Positions 21,875 through 33,745 of a stretch of DNA of 64,000 nt are shown in pieces. Origin of the DNA: Dysgonomonas sp. 520 (GTDB lineage: Bacteria > Bacteroidota > Bacteroidia > Bacteroidales > Dysgonomonadaceae); assembly GCF_010501095.1 (NCBI RefSeq), contig NZ_QVMP01000007.1:35362-99361 (forward strand), written 5' to 3'. A model generated the notes under the pieces. It saw only the letters and a list, made by a program, of their open reading frames with translations. It searched no databases and was not told where the DNA came from. Both the position numbers and the translations under genes were made by a program. Each line of letters begins with the position of its first letter. The stretch's first letter is position 1.

Positions 21875-24403
21875 TTAAGTATTATCGTTGTTATTGTTTT
21901 CTATTTCATCATTAGTTTCTATGTCTTCTTCTTTTTCAGACATTACTTTACATATAGATGCAATTTGGTCATTTTTCTTACCAAGATTGATTAACTTAAC
22001 TCCTTGAGTAGCTCTACCCATTACACGTAGATCAGCCAGATGCATTCTGATAGCGATACCGGATTTGTTGATGATCATCAAATCGTCATCATCAGTAACA
22101 CTATTTATAGAGACAAGTTTACCTGTTTTGTCAGTGATATTCATTGTCTTAACACCTTTACCGCCACGACTTGTAATACGGTAGACTGGTTCGCCGTCTT
22201 CGTCATTTAGCAATGTGCGCTTTCCGTATCCAAATTCGGAAACTACCATGATCGTTTCTTCCGGATGTTCCTTCGACATTGCTATCATACCGATAACTTC
22301 GTCGGATCCGTCTTCATCAATTCTCATACCACGCACACCTGTGGCTGTACGTCCCATTTCACGAACATTACTTTCGTGGAAACGGATTGCACGACCATTA
22401 CGGTTTGCCATCAATATTTCGCAATCTCCGTTGGTCATCAATACTTCGATAACTCTATCATCTTCACGGATTGTGATAGCATTAACACCGTTTTGGCGAG
22501 GACGAGAATAAGCTTCTAAACTTGTCTTTTTGATAACTCCTTGCTTGGTACAGAATACAAGATAATTATTTTTTACAAATTCGCTATCATTCAAACCTTT
22601 AACCTTGATAAATGCTGTGATTTTATCATCTGCATCAATATTCAACAGATTTTGAACCGCTCTTCCTTTCGAATTCTTTGTTCCTTCGGGAATATCAAAA
22701 ACCCGCAACCAGAAACATTTTCCTTTTTGTGTGAACAGCAGCATATAATTGTGCATAGAAGCAGGATAGATGTGTTCTACGAAATCTTCATCCCGTGTTT
22801 CCGAACCTTTAGCCCCTACTCCACCTCTGTTTTGCGCACGGAACTCGCTTAAAGGCGTACGTTTGATATATCCCATGTGCGAAATGGTGATAATCATCTC
22901 GTCATCAGCATAGAAATCTTCCGGATTCATTTCCACATCCGAATAAACTATCTCGGTACGGCGTTCGTCTCCGTATTTATCACGTACTTCAATCAGCTCG
23001 TCTTTAATAACTTTTTTACAAAGTTCATCGTTCGACAAAATTTCATTTAAATATGCGATAAGTTTTTGAATTTCATCAAATTCGGCACGTAGTTTATCTT
23101 GCTCAAGACCAGTCAATTGTCTTAGGCGCATTTCAACTATTGCCCTTGATTGTATTTCCGAAAGGCTGAATTTCTCCATCAACCGATCTATGGCTTCTTG
23201 TGGAGATTGAGAGCTTCTGATGATGGCTATAACTTCGTCAATATTGTCAGACGCAATTATAAGACCTTCAAGTATATGCGCTCTTTCTTCTGCCTTTTGT
23301 AGTTCATATTTTGTCCTTCTGATAACAACATCATGACGATGTTCAACAAAGAAAGATATCATGTCTCTCAGATTCAACATTCTTGGTCTTCCTTTAACCA
23401 AAGCAATGTTGTTTACACTGAACGAACTTTGAAGGGCTGTCATCTTGTAAAGTTTATTGAGGACAACGTTTGCGTTTGCATCACGTTTCACATCAATAAC
23501 AATGCGCATCCCTTGACGGTCGGATTCGTCATTGACATTACTGATGCCTTCAAGTCTTTTATCAACAACAAGGTCAGCAATATTTTTTATGAGTTCTGCT
23601 TTATTTACCAGATATGGAATTTCGGAAACGATAATTTTTTCGTGGTTACCGTCCATTTCTATTTCGGCACGGCCACGCATCATAACACGTCCCCTACCCG
23701 TTTCAAAAGCATCTTTTACTCCTTGATATCCGTAGATGAATCCACCTCCCGGAAAATCGGGTGCTTTCACATAATGCAGCAATTCGTCAGTAGTAATGTC
23801 CGGGTTATCAATATATGCTATTGTACCGTTAATTACTTCTGTCATATTGTGAGGAGGCATATTGGTAGCCATACCTACTGCAATACCCGATGCTCCATTG
23901 ATTAACAAATTAGGGATTCTGGTAGGTAGAACTGTCGGTTCTTTCAGTGTATCGTCAAAATTGAACTGGAAATCAACCGTATCTTTGTCAATATCACGAA
24001 GCATTTCTTCTGCCAAACGGCTCAATCTTGCTTCTGTATAACGCATAGCCGCCGGACTGTCGCCGTCTACACTACCCATATTTCCTTGTCCGTCAACAAG
24101 CAGGTAGCGCATACTCCATTCCTGAGCCATACGCACCATGGCAAAATATACAGATGAGTCGCCATGCGGGTGATACTTACCCAGTACTTCCCCCACTATT
24201 CTGGCCGATTTTTTGTGTGGTTTGTTTGATGTGTTACCTAACTCGCTCATACCAAACAAAATGCGACGGTGTACTGGTTTGAAACCATCCCTAACGTCTG
24301 GCAAAGCGCGTGAAACAATCACCGACATCGAATAATCAATGTAGGCTGATTTCATTTCATCCTCAATGTTTATCCGAATAATTCTATCCTCTTGATCACT
24401 CAT
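21875..24403 (-). CDS. gyrA: DNA gyrase subunit A
   Basis: This 842-aa type II topoisomerase subunit breaks and rejoins DNA for negative supercoiling. The N-terminal breakage-reunion domain has HPHGDSSVY in the quinolone region (Ser83 by E. coli-like numbering) and [10 protein letters not shown] with the catalytic Tyr122, the same number as in E. coli. Position 87 is Phe, where E. coli has Asp. The C-terminal beta-pinwheel carries a GyrA-box-like QNRGGVG (about residue 530) and a second RGGKG repeat. The end is an acidic Asn/Asp-rich tail. The start [18 protein letters not shown] is typical for Bacteroidota. Confidence 0.97.
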   Translation of the reverse strand: MSDQEDRIIRINIEDEMKSAYIDYSMSVIVSRALPDVRDGFKPVHRRILFGMSELGNTSNKPHKKSARIVGEVLGKYHPHGDSSVYFAMVRMAQEWSMRYLLVDGQGNMGSVDGDSPAAMRYTEARLSRLAEEMLRDIDKDTVDFQFNFDDTLKEPTVLPTRIPNLLINGASGIAVGMATNMPPHNMTEVINGTIAYIDNPDITTDELLHYVKAPDFPGGGFIYGYQGVKDAFETGRGRVMMRGRAEIEMDGNHEKIIVSEIPYLVNKAELIKNIADLVVDKRLEGISNVNDESDRQGMRIVIDVKRDANANVVLNKLYKMTALQSSFSVNNIALVKGRPRMLNLRDMISFFVEHRHDVVIRRTKYELQKAEERAHILEGLIIASDNIDEVIAIIRSSQSPQEAIDRLMEKFSLSEIQSRAIVEMRLRQLTGLEQDKLRAEFDEIQKLIAYLNEILSNDELCKKVIKDELIEVRDKYGDERRTEIVYSDVEMNPEDFYADDEMIITISHMGYIKRTPLSEFRAQNRGGVGAKGSETRDEDFVEHIYPASMHNYMLLFTQKGKCFWLRVFDIPEGTKNSKGRAVQNLLNIDADDKITAFIKVKGLNDSEFVKNNYLVFCTKQGVIKKTSLEAYSRPRQNGVNAITIREDDRVIEVLMTNGDCEILMANRNGRAIRFHESNVREMGRTATGVRGMRIDEDGSDEVIGMIAMSKEHPEETIMVVSEFGYGKRTLLNDEDGEPVYRITSRGGKGVKTMNITDKTGKLVSINSVTDDDDLMIINKSGIAIRMHLADLRVMGRATQGVKLINLGKKNDQIASICKVMSEKEEDIETNDEIENNNNDNT

Positions 24404-24530
24404 TATTTTTCAAGATAAATTTAACAAAAAGTATTTCTTTTTCTATTAGTAGAAAAAACGTGTAAATATACAAAATAAGTATCAAATGTGAAAATAGATT
24501 CATACAAATATTGTCTTTTATATGGAACAA

Positions 24531-24564
24531 AAAAACCTGTAATGAAGCCACATTACAGGTTTTT
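24531..24564 (-). terminator. secA terminator
   Basis: aaaaacctgtaatg (24531-24544) and cattacaggttttt (24551-24564) form a perfect stem with a 6-nt loop, 25 nt beyond the secA stop on the - strand. It separates secA from gyrA. Confidence 0.88.
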
Positions 24565-24588
24565 TAGATATCGGTTCGGAAAAGATTA

Positions 24589-27500
24589 TTATTCGTCTTT
24601 TCCGTGGCAATTTTTGTATTTTTTACCACTTCCGCAGAAACAAGGATCGTTACGGCCTAGTTTCTTTTCAACTCTTACAGGAATTGGTTTCGGTTTCTCC
24701 TGTTGTCTTGGTTGATCGGGCGAAGATGCTTCGTCGGCAGAATCTTTCTGAGTTTTATATTTGCTGTAATCAGTTTTTTCTTCCTGCTTTGCCTCTTGCA
24801 ATTGCTCCGGTTCTCTCACAGGGATCTGACCTCTCATTAGGATAGATACAGCCTTTTTGTTCATCGTATCTACCATTGTCTTGAACAAGTTGAACGATTC
24901 AAGTTTATAGATCAGGAGCGGATCTTTTTGCTCATAACTTGCATTCTGAACCGATTGGCGCAGATCGTCCATTTCTCGCAGATGCTCTTTCCATTGTTCA
25001 TCAATAGTCAGCAAAAGAATCGCTTTCTCAAAAGATTTCACAATACCTTTCGATCCTGTTTCGTATGCTTCTTTCAGATTACAAGAAATATTGTAGATTC
25101 GTTTTCCGTCAGAGATTGGAATTAGAATATTTTCAAATTTATCTCCTTGCTCCTCATACACTTGCTTAATTACAGGGTTAGCTATTTCTGCCAAACGATC
25201 CATTTTAGCCTTGAAGCTTATCAGAGTGCTTTCAAACACCATGTCTATCAGTTTGATAGGTTTTTCTGATTTGAACATCGCTTCATCAAACGGAGCTTCA
25301 ACAGCCATCACCCTAAGCAATTCTATTTTTAATCCTTCATAGTCAAACACATCAACGTATTGCTCTACAATAGCCTGAGTGGTATCATACAGCATATTCA
25401 TGATATCCAGACCGATACGTTCTCCGATCAGGGCATGACGACGACGCTTGTAGATAACTTCACGTTGCGAGTTCATCACATCATCATATTCCAAAAGGCG
25501 TTTACGGATTCCGAAGTTGTTTTCTTCAACTTTCTTTTGGGCACGTTCAACCGATTTGCTCAACATGTTGTGTTCAAGCATTTCACCTTCTTTGAAGCCC
25601 ATTTTGTCCATCCATCCGGAAATACGTTCCGATGCAAATAGACGCATAAGATTGTCTTCCAAAGAGATATAGAATACGGAAGAACCCGGATCTCCCTGAC
25701 GACCGGCACGTCCGCGCAACTGGCGGTCTACACGACGAGATTCATGGCGTTCCGTACCGATGATTGCCAAACCTCCCGCAGCTTTAACCTCCGGAGTAAG
25801 TTTAATGTCAGTACCACGACCTGCCATATTGGTGGCAATTGTCACAGTTCCTGCATGTCCGGCGGTAGCAACAATTTCAGCCTCTTTCTGGTGAAGTTTT
25901 GCATTCAAAACACTATGCTTTATCTTACGCATCGTAAGCATCCTAGCCAAAAGTTCCGATATTTCTACGGAAGTAGTACCCACAAGCACAGGGCGACCAG
26001 CCTCTACCAGTCTTTCTATTTCTTCAATAACAGCAATATATTTTTCACGTTTGGTCTTGTATATGCGGTCGTTCATATCGTTACGAGCAATCGGCCTGTT
26101 TGTTGGGATAACCACAACATCTAGTTTATAAATATTCCAAAACTCGCCTGCTTCTGTTTCCGCCGTACCGGTCATACCCGCAAGCTTGTTGTACATACGG
26201 AAATAGTTTTGAAGCGTGATTGTTGCAAATGTCTGAGTAGCAGCTTCTACCTTCACGCGTTCTTTAGCTTCAATAGCTTGATGAAGACCGTCTGAATAGC
26301 GACGACCATCCATAATGCGACCGGTCTGTTCGTCCACAATCATCACTTTGTTGTCCATAACAACATACTGATCGTCTTTTTCGAACAATGTATATGCTTT
26401 CAATAGCTGATTAACAGTGTGTACACGTTCCGACTTGATGGAATAGTTTTGTAGCAATTCATCTTTTTTCTCTGCTTTTTCACTGTCAGATGAAGTAGAA
26501 TTTTCCAACTCCGACAATTGTGCTGCAATATCGGGAAGTACAAAGAACTGAGGATCGTCAGTGTTACCTGTAAGTAAGTCGATACCTTTATCTGTAAGTT
26601 CTATACTATTGTTTTTCTCATCAATCACAAAGTACAACTCATCCGTAACAATGTGCATGTTACGGTTTTGTTCGGCCATGTAAAATTCTTCCGTTTTCAA
26701 CATGGTTGCTTTTACGCCTTGTTCACTTAAGAACTTGATAAGTGGTTTATTTTTAGGCAAACCTTTAAACGAACGATACAATAGCAAAGCACCTTCTTCC
26801 TGAACTTTCTTGTCGTCGGAAGCCATTTTTTGTTTTGCTTCGGCAAGAAGTCTCGTACACATATCTCGCTGAGCTTTCACGATGATCTCGACACGAGGTC
26901 TGTATTCATCAAACAGTTGTATGTCGCCTTTCGGAATTGGTCCTGATATAATCAACGGAGTACGTGCGTCGTCAATCAAAACGGAGTCAACCTCGTCCAC
27001 AATCGCATAATTGTGTTTACGTTGAACCAAGTCTGACGGACTGGTTGCCATATTATCACGAAGATAGTCGAAACCAAATTCATTATTCGTTCCGAATGTA
27101 ATGTCGGCCATGTAAGCCTGACGACGTCCTTCCGAGTTTGGTTGATGCTTGTCGATACAGTCAACTGACAGTCCGTGGAACATATACAAAGGTCCCATCC
27201 ATTCCGAGTCACGTTTTGCTAGGTAATCATTCACCGTAACCACATGCACGCCATTGCCCGGCAAAGCATTCAGGAATACAGGAAGTGTTGCCACTAGCGT
27301 TTTACCTTCCCCCGTTGCCATTTCTGCTATTTTACCTTTATGGAGCACTGTTCCACCAAACAACTGCACATCGTAATGAATCATATCCCAGGTTATCTCA
27401 TTACCTCCTGCAACCCATGTGTTGTAGTATATTGCCTTGTCTCCGTCAATTTCTACAAAATCGTGATTTTCTGCCAATTGACGGTCAAAGTCAGTTGCTG

Positions 27501-27888
27501 TAACAATTGTTTCTTCATTCTGGGTGAAACGGCGGGCAGTATCTTTTACAATAGCAAATGCTTCCGGTAAAATTTCTTCTAAAACAACTTCTATTTTCTC
27601 AGTTATTTCCTTTTCCAGTTTATCAATTTCAGCCCAAACATCTTCACGTTGATCCAATTCAAGATTTTCGATATTGCTTTTCAGTTCTGCAATTTTTGCT
27701 CTTTCTGTAACAACCGACTCTTGAATTTTCCGTTTAAGTTCTTCTGTTTTAGCACGTAATTCGTCGTTCGATAGTTTCTCGATATCAACGTATACGGCTT
27801 TTATTTTATCTACAACCGGATTTATTTCTTTCAAATCCCGCTGCGATTTATTACCAAACAATTTGGTTAAAAAGTCACTAAATGCCAT
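24589..27888 (-). CDS. secA: Preprotein translocase ATPase SecA
   Basis: This 1099-aa cytoplasmic/peripheral ATPase drives proteins through SecYEG. Walker [13 protein letters not shown] lies about residues 189-200, [17 protein letters not shown] is the DEAD-type Walker B region, and GRGTDIKL with [14 protein letters not shown] belongs to the second nucleotide-binding fold. The C-terminus has the zinc-binding SEC-C motif [14 protein letters not shown], which binds SecB or ribosomes. It is longer than E. coli SecA (901 aa), as usual in Bacteroidota, through an N-terminal insertion and an insertion near residue 350-480. A terminator follows at 24531-24564. Confidence 0.97.
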   Translation of the reverse strand: MAFSDFLTKLFGNKSQRDLKEINPVVDKIKAVYVDIEKLSNDELRAKTEELKRKIQESVVTERAKIAELKSNIENLELDQREDVWAEIDKLEKEITEKIEVVLEEILPEAFAIVKDTARRFTQNEETIVTATDFDRQLAENHDFVEIDGDKAIYYNTWVAGGNEITWDMIHYDVQLFGGTVLHKGKIAEMATGEGKTLVATLPVFLNALPGNGVHVVTVNDYLAKRDSEWMGPLYMFHGLSVDCIDKHQPNSEGRRQAYMADITFGTNNEFGFDYLRDNMATSPSDLVQRKHNYAIVDEVDSVLIDDARTPLIISGPIPKGDIQLFDEYRPRVEIIVKAQRDMCTRLLAEAKQKMASDDKKVQEEGALLLYRSFKGLPKNKPLIKFLSEQGVKATMLKTEEFYMAEQNRNMHIVTDELYFVIDEKNNSIELTDKGIDLLTGNTDDPQFFVLPDIAAQLSELENSTSSDSEKAEKKDELLQNYSIKSERVHTVNQLLKAYTLFEKDDQYVVMDNKVMIVDEQTGRIMDGRRYSDGLHQAIEAKERVKVEAATQTFATITLQNYFRMYNKLAGMTGTAETEAGEFWNIYKLDVVVIPTNRPIARNDMNDRIYKTKREKYIAVIEEIERLVEAGRPVLVGTTSVEISELLARMLTMRKIKHSVLNAKLHQKEAEIVATAGHAGTVTIATNMAGRGTDIKLTPEVKAAGGLAIIGTERHESRRVDRQLRGRAGRQGDPGSSVFYISLEDNLMRLFASERISGWMDKMGFKEGEMLEHNMLSKSVERAQKKVEENNFGIRKRLLEYDDVMNSQREVIYKRRRHALIGERIGLDIMNMLYDTTQAIVEQYVDVFDYEGLKIELLRVMAVEAPFDEAMFKSEKPIKLIDMVFESTLISFKAKMDRLAEIANPVIKQVYEEQGDKFENILIPISDGKRIYNISCNLKEAYETGSKGIVKSFEKAILLLTIDEQWKEHLREMDDLRQSVQNASYEQKDPLLIYKLESFNLFKTMVDTMNKKAVSILMRGQIPVREPEQLQEAKQEEKTDYSKYKTQKDSADEASSPDQPRQQEKPKPIPVRVEKKLGRNDPCFCGSGKKYKNCHGKDE

Positions 27889-27961
27889 TATTTATAATAA
27901 ATTAAGTAATCAATAATAATATTATGCTTTCAAGTTATAACTAACTTAGAATGCAACCGTC

Positions 27962-29548
27962 CTAGTTTTGAAAAAGTTCAGGAAGCACTTTTGCCCTGGC
28001 CGCATTTGGAGAGCGTATGCGCAGAAGCCTGCATATACTTGGTGCTATTTCTTCCGCTTTTATTGTGCGCTTTATTCTTTGTGGTTGAATGTTATAGCCA
28101 TAAAAAATAACGGGACTGGAAACCGCTGTTTCCCTGATTCGTTTTTCAACTACGCTTACTTCCTTATCGTCCACAATGCGAAATCCGGGTTGAATTTCAA
28201 CGAATATATCGCCGGACAAGTCTTTGTTGAATAAGTTTTTATACTTACTCATATTTGAGTTTGCCTTATCCGTCAGCAGTTGCGTATAAGTTGCTACATC
28301 CTGAACACCGGTAAACTGTATAACAAATTCGGCAGCCTTATTTTGTATTTCTTCAAGGTTAAGACCTTTTTTTTCTATTAGTTTCCTGTTAAGGTATATC
28401 TGATTGTTGTAAAAATATTCTACCCATTGTTCCTGGCCGTATTTGGCCATAAGAAACATGTTCAGCAATGCCTGGCAACGATCGTAGAAGAATTTACCAT
28501 CGGGCATATTCACTTTATCAGGATATTCGTCGTTTGCGTCAAAATAGCCTGTTGATGTGACAAATATCAGCGTATTCTTCAAACCGACAGTCTTTTCCAC
28601 ATCATCCAAAAGTGTGGCTATATCTTTGTCTAAACGGGCGTAAGTATCTTGTATTTCGAGCGAATAATTTTTATCTTCTATACCCCTGAAATTTCCTGCG
28701 TAAAGAGTTAGTGCCAAAAAGTCAGGATAGGAACGTTTTCCCATTTCTGCCTTCGACACCACTTTAAGTGCAGTTTGGCATATATTTTCATTTACATAAG
28801 GCGATGTTTTTAAATCCTTATACGAATTGTCTCCCGAAAATATATGCTGAAAATCGGAAATAGTTTGTGTGTAAGGAAATGCTTTATAGCTACTTATCGC
28901 TTTAAGAGGTTTCCAAACATATTCCCTTATACGTGTTGAATATGTTCCGTTTCGGTTTTCCTGCTCAACACTCCAATGAAAGTCTTTGTAGTATGTTGTC
29001 GTAGCCCATTTGCCCGAATAATCTTCGATCCAATATGCTGCATTTCCGGCATGGCCAGCCATAATTATAGCTTGTGCCTGATTAGGAGCAAAGGCATACA
29101 CTCTGGATGAACTTCCGGAAGCAACTTCCAGTTCGTCCGTAATGGTGGATACCCTCAAAGCCTTTGGTGACAATTTTTCGGAAGTATAGTTTCCCAGAAA
29201 ATCATCATCGTCAAAGATTGATACTTCCCGTTTTTTGTCGGCTAGATATTTTTTGTCCAGAAAAATTCCATTGTAGAATGGATTGGCTCCTGTGTAAATG
29301 GTTGCAATAGCAGATGAACTGTTTATTTCGGGGAAATCAAATTCCATGTTCTGATAAACAAGTCCGTTATTAAGCAATCGTTTGAAGCCTTTTTCGCTGA
29401 AAGTGTGTTGGAAAAGTTCAAAATAATCACCTCTCAATTGGTCAATAGTGATGCCTATGACCAATTTGGGTGCTTCACTCACTGTTGTCTGCGCCTGAAC
29501 GGAAGCAACGGTGAGTACAGCTACAAGAGATGTTATTATTCTTATCAT
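27962..29548 (-). CDS. Exported alkaline phosphatase-superfamily hydrolase
   Basis: This 528-aa protein has a signal peptide ending VQAQ. The metal-site motif IGITIDQLRGDY with its Asp, and SSSAIATIYTGANP with the likely Ser/Thr nucleophile, place it among type I phosphodiesterase/PafA-like enzymes. It would remove phosphate from periplasmic phosphomonoesters or diesters; the true substrate is unknown. Metal-binding positions further on include LTLYAG and an FVTSTGYFDAND segment. The latter differs from the usual TADHG motif of the family, so the second metal site may be altered or the enzyme may be a divergent subgroup. It follows the Lnb-like gene by 18 nt. Confidence 0.8.
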   Translation of the reverse strand: MIRIITSLVAVLTVASVQAQTTVSEAPKLVIGITIDQLRGDYFELFQHTFSEKGFKRLLNNGLVYQNMEFDFPEINSSSAIATIYTGANPFYNGIFLDKKYLADKKREVSIFDDDDFLGNYTSEKLSPKALRVSTITDELEVASGSSSRVYAFAPNQAQAIIMAGHAGNAAYWIEDYSGKWATTTYYKDFHWSVEQENRNGTYSTRIREYVWKPLKAISSYKAFPYTQTISDFQHIFSGDNSYKDLKTSPYVNENICQTALKVVSKAEMGKRSYPDFLALTLYAGNFRGIEDKNYSLEIQDTYARLDKDIATLLDDVEKTVGLKNTLIFVTSTGYFDANDEYPDKVNMPDGKFFYDRCQALLNMFLMAKYGQEQWVEYFYNNQIYLNRKLIEKKGLNLEEIQNKAAEFVIQFTGVQDVATYTQLLTDKANSNMSKYKNLFNKDLSGDIFVEIQPGFRIVDDKEVSVVEKRIRETAVSSPVIFYGYNIQPQRIKRTIKAEEIAPSICRLLRIRSPNAARAKVLPELFQN

Positions 29549-29566
29549 TAAAATCTTAATCTAAAA

Positions 29567-30766
29567 TTACTTTCCGGCAATTTTCATATACAACCATATA
29601 TTGGCGCCGGAACAAGCCAACAACGACAATATATATGGTATAAATGCCACATTCAGTTGTTGCGGAATCAAAAACCACGCCAAAAGGAACAAACTTAGGG
29701 CTGCAAAGTTAATAAAATGATAGTAATAAATAACTTTTGAACTGAATTTAAAGAAAAAGAATAGCGAGAATATTAATTGTAAAGGATTCAGCCAAATTAT
29801 ATTCCAATTTGGATTGGTTGCGGGATGTTCCGAAAAAAACATCAGAAAAAATATGACACAACCTGCAATTCCTGCCACAAAAAACAGCAAAAAAGTATAT
29901 ATTTTGTAGAATATTGTCAGTTTCGACCTGATGCAAGCATATAAAACACAGATAGTGAATAGTAATAACACGCAACCTGCAATAAGTGGATATTGGATGA
30001 TATGGCTGGAACTTGAATTGTGTTCATTTATTATGATAGATTCGGACGAAACTAATTTGCGGGTTTCATTTCCATTTTCTATTGTTGCCCCACTGTATGC
30101 ACGCATTAAATAGATCGGCAGAAACATTTTTTCCCTGTCCGTAGCAGTCCTGTCCAATCCACTACCCAATATCAAATCTATACCAAAGGCAGACCAAGGT
30201 AGCAGGCTGTTGTGTTCGTGAAGTAAATCCCTGAACAATTGCTCTTTGCCTGTGGGTGTATAGGTAATATTTCCTTCCACGTATTTTTCTATAATATCTC
30301 GTATACGTGTTGCACAATTGTCAAACAGGTAGTTATATCTGTATTCCCTGTTTTCGGGCATGCAATTGATGACTAGAGCTTGCCAAATTTTTTCCTTTTC
30401 CGATTGGGTTAAGTTTATAACCTGTTCAACCACAGGTTTTCCCCGTTTTTCATATTCTTCCAGATAATATTCGAAAGGGATGGCTCCAACCATATAATCT
30501 GTTTCTCCCTTAGCAAACCGATATGCAAAATTAGGTGCGTTAAAATCGAAAAGCCCGTAATTGAAAACAATATCACGGTCATTTTTCATGTCATTGACTC
30601 GAAGTGCTGTATGCCCATAAACGGTATACATCTCAGCATCGTAAGGATAGCTTGTAAGTATGCTTATTTGTGTAGAATCACTGATAGCTATATTAATATT
30701 CCTCGCATTAGTTATGACAATTACCGTGAATAGAAGAAAGAGTGTTATATATATTTTTTTTATCAT
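29567..30766 (-). CDS. DUF4105/Lnb-type membrane protein, possible lipoprotein N-acyltransferase
   Basis: This 399-aa protein has a signal anchor at the N-terminus and then a periplasmic domain of about 220 residues of the DUF4105 family: VYGHTALRVND, FNYGLFDFNAPNFAYRF, and NYLFDNCATRIRD with a conserved Cys. The C-terminal half has about five transmembrane helices. The architecture matches the Bacteroidota proteins named Lnb, shown in Bacteroides to add the third acyl chain to lipoproteins in place of Lnt. Other DUF4105 proteins may act differently, so the activity is inferred from family. It is the first gene of a pair with the phosphatase-like gene. Confidence 0.72.
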   Translation of the reverse strand: MIKKIYITLFLLFTVIVITNARNINIAISDSTQISILTSYPYDAEMYTVYGHTALRVNDMKNDRDIVFNYGLFDFNAPNFAYRFAKGETDYMVGAIPFEYYLEEYEKRGKPVVEQVINLTQSEKEKIWQALVINCMPENREYRYNYLFDNCATRIRDIIEKYVEGNITYTPTGKEQLFRDLLHEHNSLLPWSAFGIDLILGSGLDRTATDREKMFLPIYLMRAYSGATIENGNETRKLVSSESIIINEHNSSSSHIIQYPLIAGCVLLLFTICVLYACIRSKLTIFYKIYTFLLFFVAGIAGCVIFFLMFFSEHPATNPNWNIIWLNPLQLIFSLFFFFKFSSKVIYYYHFINFAALSLFLLAWFLIPQQLNVAFIPYILSLLACSGANIWLYMKIAGK

Positions 30767-31073
30767 TCTGAATAATAGCTAAATATATCTTAATTTATTG
30801 CTTAACAAATGCTTGTTGTTAATTTTTAACAAATAAGATTCAAATATAAATATTATTTTTGGAGGAGAAGATTTAATAATACTTCTAAATGAACGGAGAC
30901 ACCTAAAAATTCATAAAAAGAGAAGATATAAATGGACAACAGAAGACAAATACCTACATCATAAAGTATACTTATATTGTTATGAAAGTTTAAAAAACGG
31001 AAAATATACAAAAACAAAAGGTTGCTACTCAATGAATAGCAACCTTTTTTCGTTTTATCTAAGCAACTTAGCT
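30767..31073. other. Intergenic region between the Lnb-like gene and pfp
   Basis: This AT-rich stretch contains the pfp terminator (31016-31050). A short run at 30900-31010 has no good reading frame. Nothing else is supported. Confidence 0.45.
31016..31050. terminator. pfp terminator
   Basis: ggttgcta (31020-31027) pairs with tagcaacc (31037-31044) around a 9-nt loop, with an A-rich 5' side and six Ts after. It lies 24 nt downstream of the pfp stop on the - strand. Confidence 0.8.
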
Positions 31074-32720
31074 TTATTTAGCTTGTTCCAATTTCAAGGT
31101 AACAGTTGGTTGGTCACAAACTTCTGTCGGACCAAAATATTGAATTGGACCCGGATATACATACTCAGTGTTTTCAGCCCATCTTGCACGATTCTCTGCA
31201 AAAAATTTGAACGGAGCACCATCCAGTTTTACCAATGCTTTTTGAATAACCGGCTTCAACTCGCCATGACGACGTTCCATGTTCATCATCATTGTTACAG
31301 GAACTCCACCCGCAATCCATTGATCGGCAGGAGCAGTAGTGTTACGAACTGATGACATATAGCCTGTTTTTCCTGCACTGATAAGTGCCGATGCTGTGTA
31401 GCCAAGAGCATAACAATAATCGGCATCATAATTAGAAGGAGCAGCACAACGACCTTCGTATCCGAAGAAATGTACTTGAGAAGCAAATTTACCTGTGTAT
31501 TTTCCTTCTTTTTTCCATTCTGCCAATTTATTTCCAACCATTTCGGCAAGAAGTTTTTCTGTTTCGATCAAAGATACCTGAACATTTCCGTGAGGGTCAC
31601 GATCAAGTGTCAACTGACGGGCAACACCTTCAGGAAGGCTTGCGTATACTTTTGCGTTATCGGCAGAAAGGTTATCAATAATGTATTGACGTTGTTTGTC
31701 TTTAGCCACTGCATTAAATTCGTCTTGGTGATGTGCCAAGAAATCGTTCAGTTCGGCGATAAGAGCTTTGATGGCCGGAATAAATTCGATCAATCCCTCC
31801 GGAATAAGTACAGTTCCGAAATTGTCGCCTTTCGCTGCACGTTTTGCTACAACAGAAGCTATGTCTGCTACTATTTCATCTAAAGATTGTTTTTTAGCTT
31901 CAACTTCTTCCGAAATAAGGCAATAGTTAGGTTGTGTTTGCAAAGCGCACTCTAAAGCGATGTGAGAAGCAGAGCGTCCCATCAGTTTGATAAAGTGCCA
32001 GTATTTGCGAGCCGAGTTACAGTCGCGCTGAATGTTTCCGATAACCTCGGAATATACTTTACATGCAGTGTCGAAACCAAAAGAAGTTTCAATCATTTCG
32101 TTTTTCAGGTCACCGTCAATAGTTTTAGGACAACCGATTACCTGAACACCTGCGTTTATTTCTTTGTAATATTCTGCTAATACACAAGCATTTGTATTTG
32201 AATCATCTCCACCAATAATGACAACGGCTTTGATATCAAGTTTTTTCAATATTTCAAGACCTTTGTCAAACTGCTCTTTGGTTTCCAACTTAGTACGACC
32301 AGAACCAATGATATCGAAACCACCCGTGTTACGGTATTCGTCTATAATGTCGGATGTAAGCTCCATATATTTATGGTCAATAAGACCGCCCGGTCCCATA
32401 AGGAAACCGTATACCTTACTGTCTTTGTTCAGTTTTTTGATACCATCAAAAATTCCGGCAATAACGTTATGTCCGCCCGGAGCTTGTCCACCGGAAAGAA
32501 TAACTCCAATATTCATTGCAGGAAGATCAACTTTTTCAGTAGCCTCCACAAATTTAAGTATAGGCATACCATAAGTATTAGGGAAAAGTTTTTTCACTTC
32601 TTCCTGATCTGCTACCGATTGAGTTGCAGCTCCTTCTTCAACTTTAACAGTCCCATACAATGCTTTAGGCATTTTGGGTTGATAAGAAGCTCTAGCTACT
32701 TGTAATGCGCTTTTTTTCAT
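31074..32720 (-). CDS. pfp: Pyrophosphate-dependent 6-phosphofructokinase (long type)
   Basis: This 548-aa cytoplasmic enzyme phosphorylates fructose 6-phosphate with pyrophosphate, reversibly, in glycolysis. [42 protein letters not shown] and [11 protein letters not shown] are the family motifs. The GGDD Asp and the Lys of the PKTIDGD loop indicate PPi rather than ATP as donor. The length fits the plant-like long group. It links functionally to the membrane pyrophosphatase gene hppA at 55.6 kb: both use pyrophosphate as an energy currency. The reading frame is intact and monocistronic. Confidence 0.95.
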   Translation of the reverse strand: MKKSALQVARASYQPKMPKALYGTVKVEEGAATQSVADQEEVKKLFPNTYGMPILKFVEATEKVDLPAMNIGVILSGGQAPGGHNVIAGIFDGIKKLNKDSKVYGFLMGPGGLIDHKYMELTSDIIDEYRNTGGFDIIGSGRTKLETKEQFDKGLEILKKLDIKAVVIIGGDDSNTNACVLAEYYKEINAGVQVIGCPKTIDGDLKNEMIETSFGFDTACKVYSEVIGNIQRDCNSARKYWHFIKLMGRSASHIALECALQTQPNYCLISEEVEAKKQSLDEIVADIASVVAKRAAKGDNFGTVLIPEGLIEFIPAIKALIAELNDFLAHHQDEFNAVAKDKQRQYIIDNLSADNAKVYASLPEGVARQLTLDRDPHGNVQVSLIETEKLLAEMVGNKLAEWKKEGKYTGKFASQVHFFGYEGRCAAPSNYDADYCYALGYTASALISAGKTGYMSSVRNTTAPADQWIAGGVPVTMMMNMERRHGELKPVIQKALVKLDGAPFKFFAENRARWAENTEYVYPGPIQYFGPTEVCDQPTVTLKLEQAK

Positions 32721-32834
32721 CTTGAATTTAGATACGTTTTTTATTTCGATTAATTAGTTAGTCTTTCAAGGCTGGCAAATTTCGTTATTTTTTTTCAATT
32801 ATGAAAGAGATGATATCAAGATGTATAGAATAAA

Positions 32835-33536
32835 TTACTTTTCTAAAGAGGTTGTAGGCTCAGTAGGATAATTTTCTTTCATATTGTTATCTTTCACTTC
32901 TTCTTCTACCAATAACAGTTCTAGTTTAGAATAATTTTGGATAACAATAATAGTCAATATCGTTAACAAGATAAAGAGTATTGTGTTTATGGCAAGAGCA
33001 ATATATTCATTGGTGACGATAGTTAAAAAAGATTTTTTTGTACCGGATGAAGTAATACTAAATTTTACGGTATATAAAATAACAAGAGTCCACCATGTAT
33101 ATACATCACCTGTGCCCAATCTTTCTGCTTTGTATGTTTCATTTCCTCTGGAAACAAGATATTTATCAGTCTCTTCATACATCTCTCTCATTAACTTAAA
33201 TGGCAAATATAAATTGACAAAAGGTATAAACCAACTACCGGCAACCCACCCATCAGAACGACTTAAAGTATTTCCTATCCTTGCATTCAGATTGTAATAA
33301 GCACGCCTGAACCATTGGATAAATGTAACAACAGAAGCCACATATACAGAAAGGTAAATCAGATCAAAACTTAGTAACCATGTTTTATCTATTATTTTTC
33401 TTATATCAAAAGATTCGCCATATATCAGTTGAATTATGGAGAAAAGTATTATTAACATGTTTAAAGCAAAAACAATCCAAATAAATGTTATCGCGTTCTT
33501 TGCCCTTTGTCTGTTAGGTTTTAATTGTAGTAGCAT
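32835..33536 (-). CDS. DUF4328 membrane protein
   Basis: This 233-aa protein has about five to six hydrophobic helices. The segment TFIQWFRRAYYNLNA followed by SRSDGWVAGSWFIPFVNLYL and FKLMREMYEET is the core DUF4328 pattern. The family is widespread and has no known function. The C-terminal tail is acidic and then Thr/Glu-rich. It has no close operon partner; a 16-codon acidic frame lies just upstream (33561-33611, - strand). Confidence 0.8.
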   Translation of the reverse strand: MLLQLKPNRQRAKNAITFIWIVFALNMLIILFSIIQLIYGESFDIRKIIDKTWLLSFDLIYLSVYVASVVTFIQWFRRAYYNLNARIGNTLSRSDGWVAGSWFIPFVNLYLPFKLMREMYEETDKYLVSRGNETYKAERLGTGDVYTWWTLVILYTVKFSITSSGTKKSFLTIVTNEYIALAINTILFILLTILTIIVIQNYSKLELLLVEEEVKDNNMKENYPTEPTTSLEK

Positions 33537-33745
33537 CTTTTTTCTAGTAAGTTTTCAAAGTTATTGCCAATCTTCCTGAATAGTAAAATCAATATCTTTA
33601 TCTTCTTCCATTTTCTTTTAGAAATGCGAATATACTAAATCTTTATGTATTCATTAAAATCTGTATTTGGATTTACTATAACAAAAACGTTTGTAGGGGC
33701 AGGCCTCTGGTCTGCCCGAAAGATTTGTCATGCCGATTCGCATAC

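Noticed and set aside
21875-24403. Subunit A of topoisomerase IV instead of gyrase
   Set aside because: The GyrA-box-like QNRGGVG and overall length favour gyrase.
33561-33611. 16-codon acidic frame upstream of the DUF4328 gene (- strand)
   Set aside because: Too short to support. It may be a leader peptide or the remnant of a gene end, but there is no independent evidence.
33697-33717. Hairpin gggcag / ctgccc between the MFS and DUF4328 genes
   Set aside because: A short GC palindrome without T-run or partner copies in the window; possible repeat, not supported enough to annotate.
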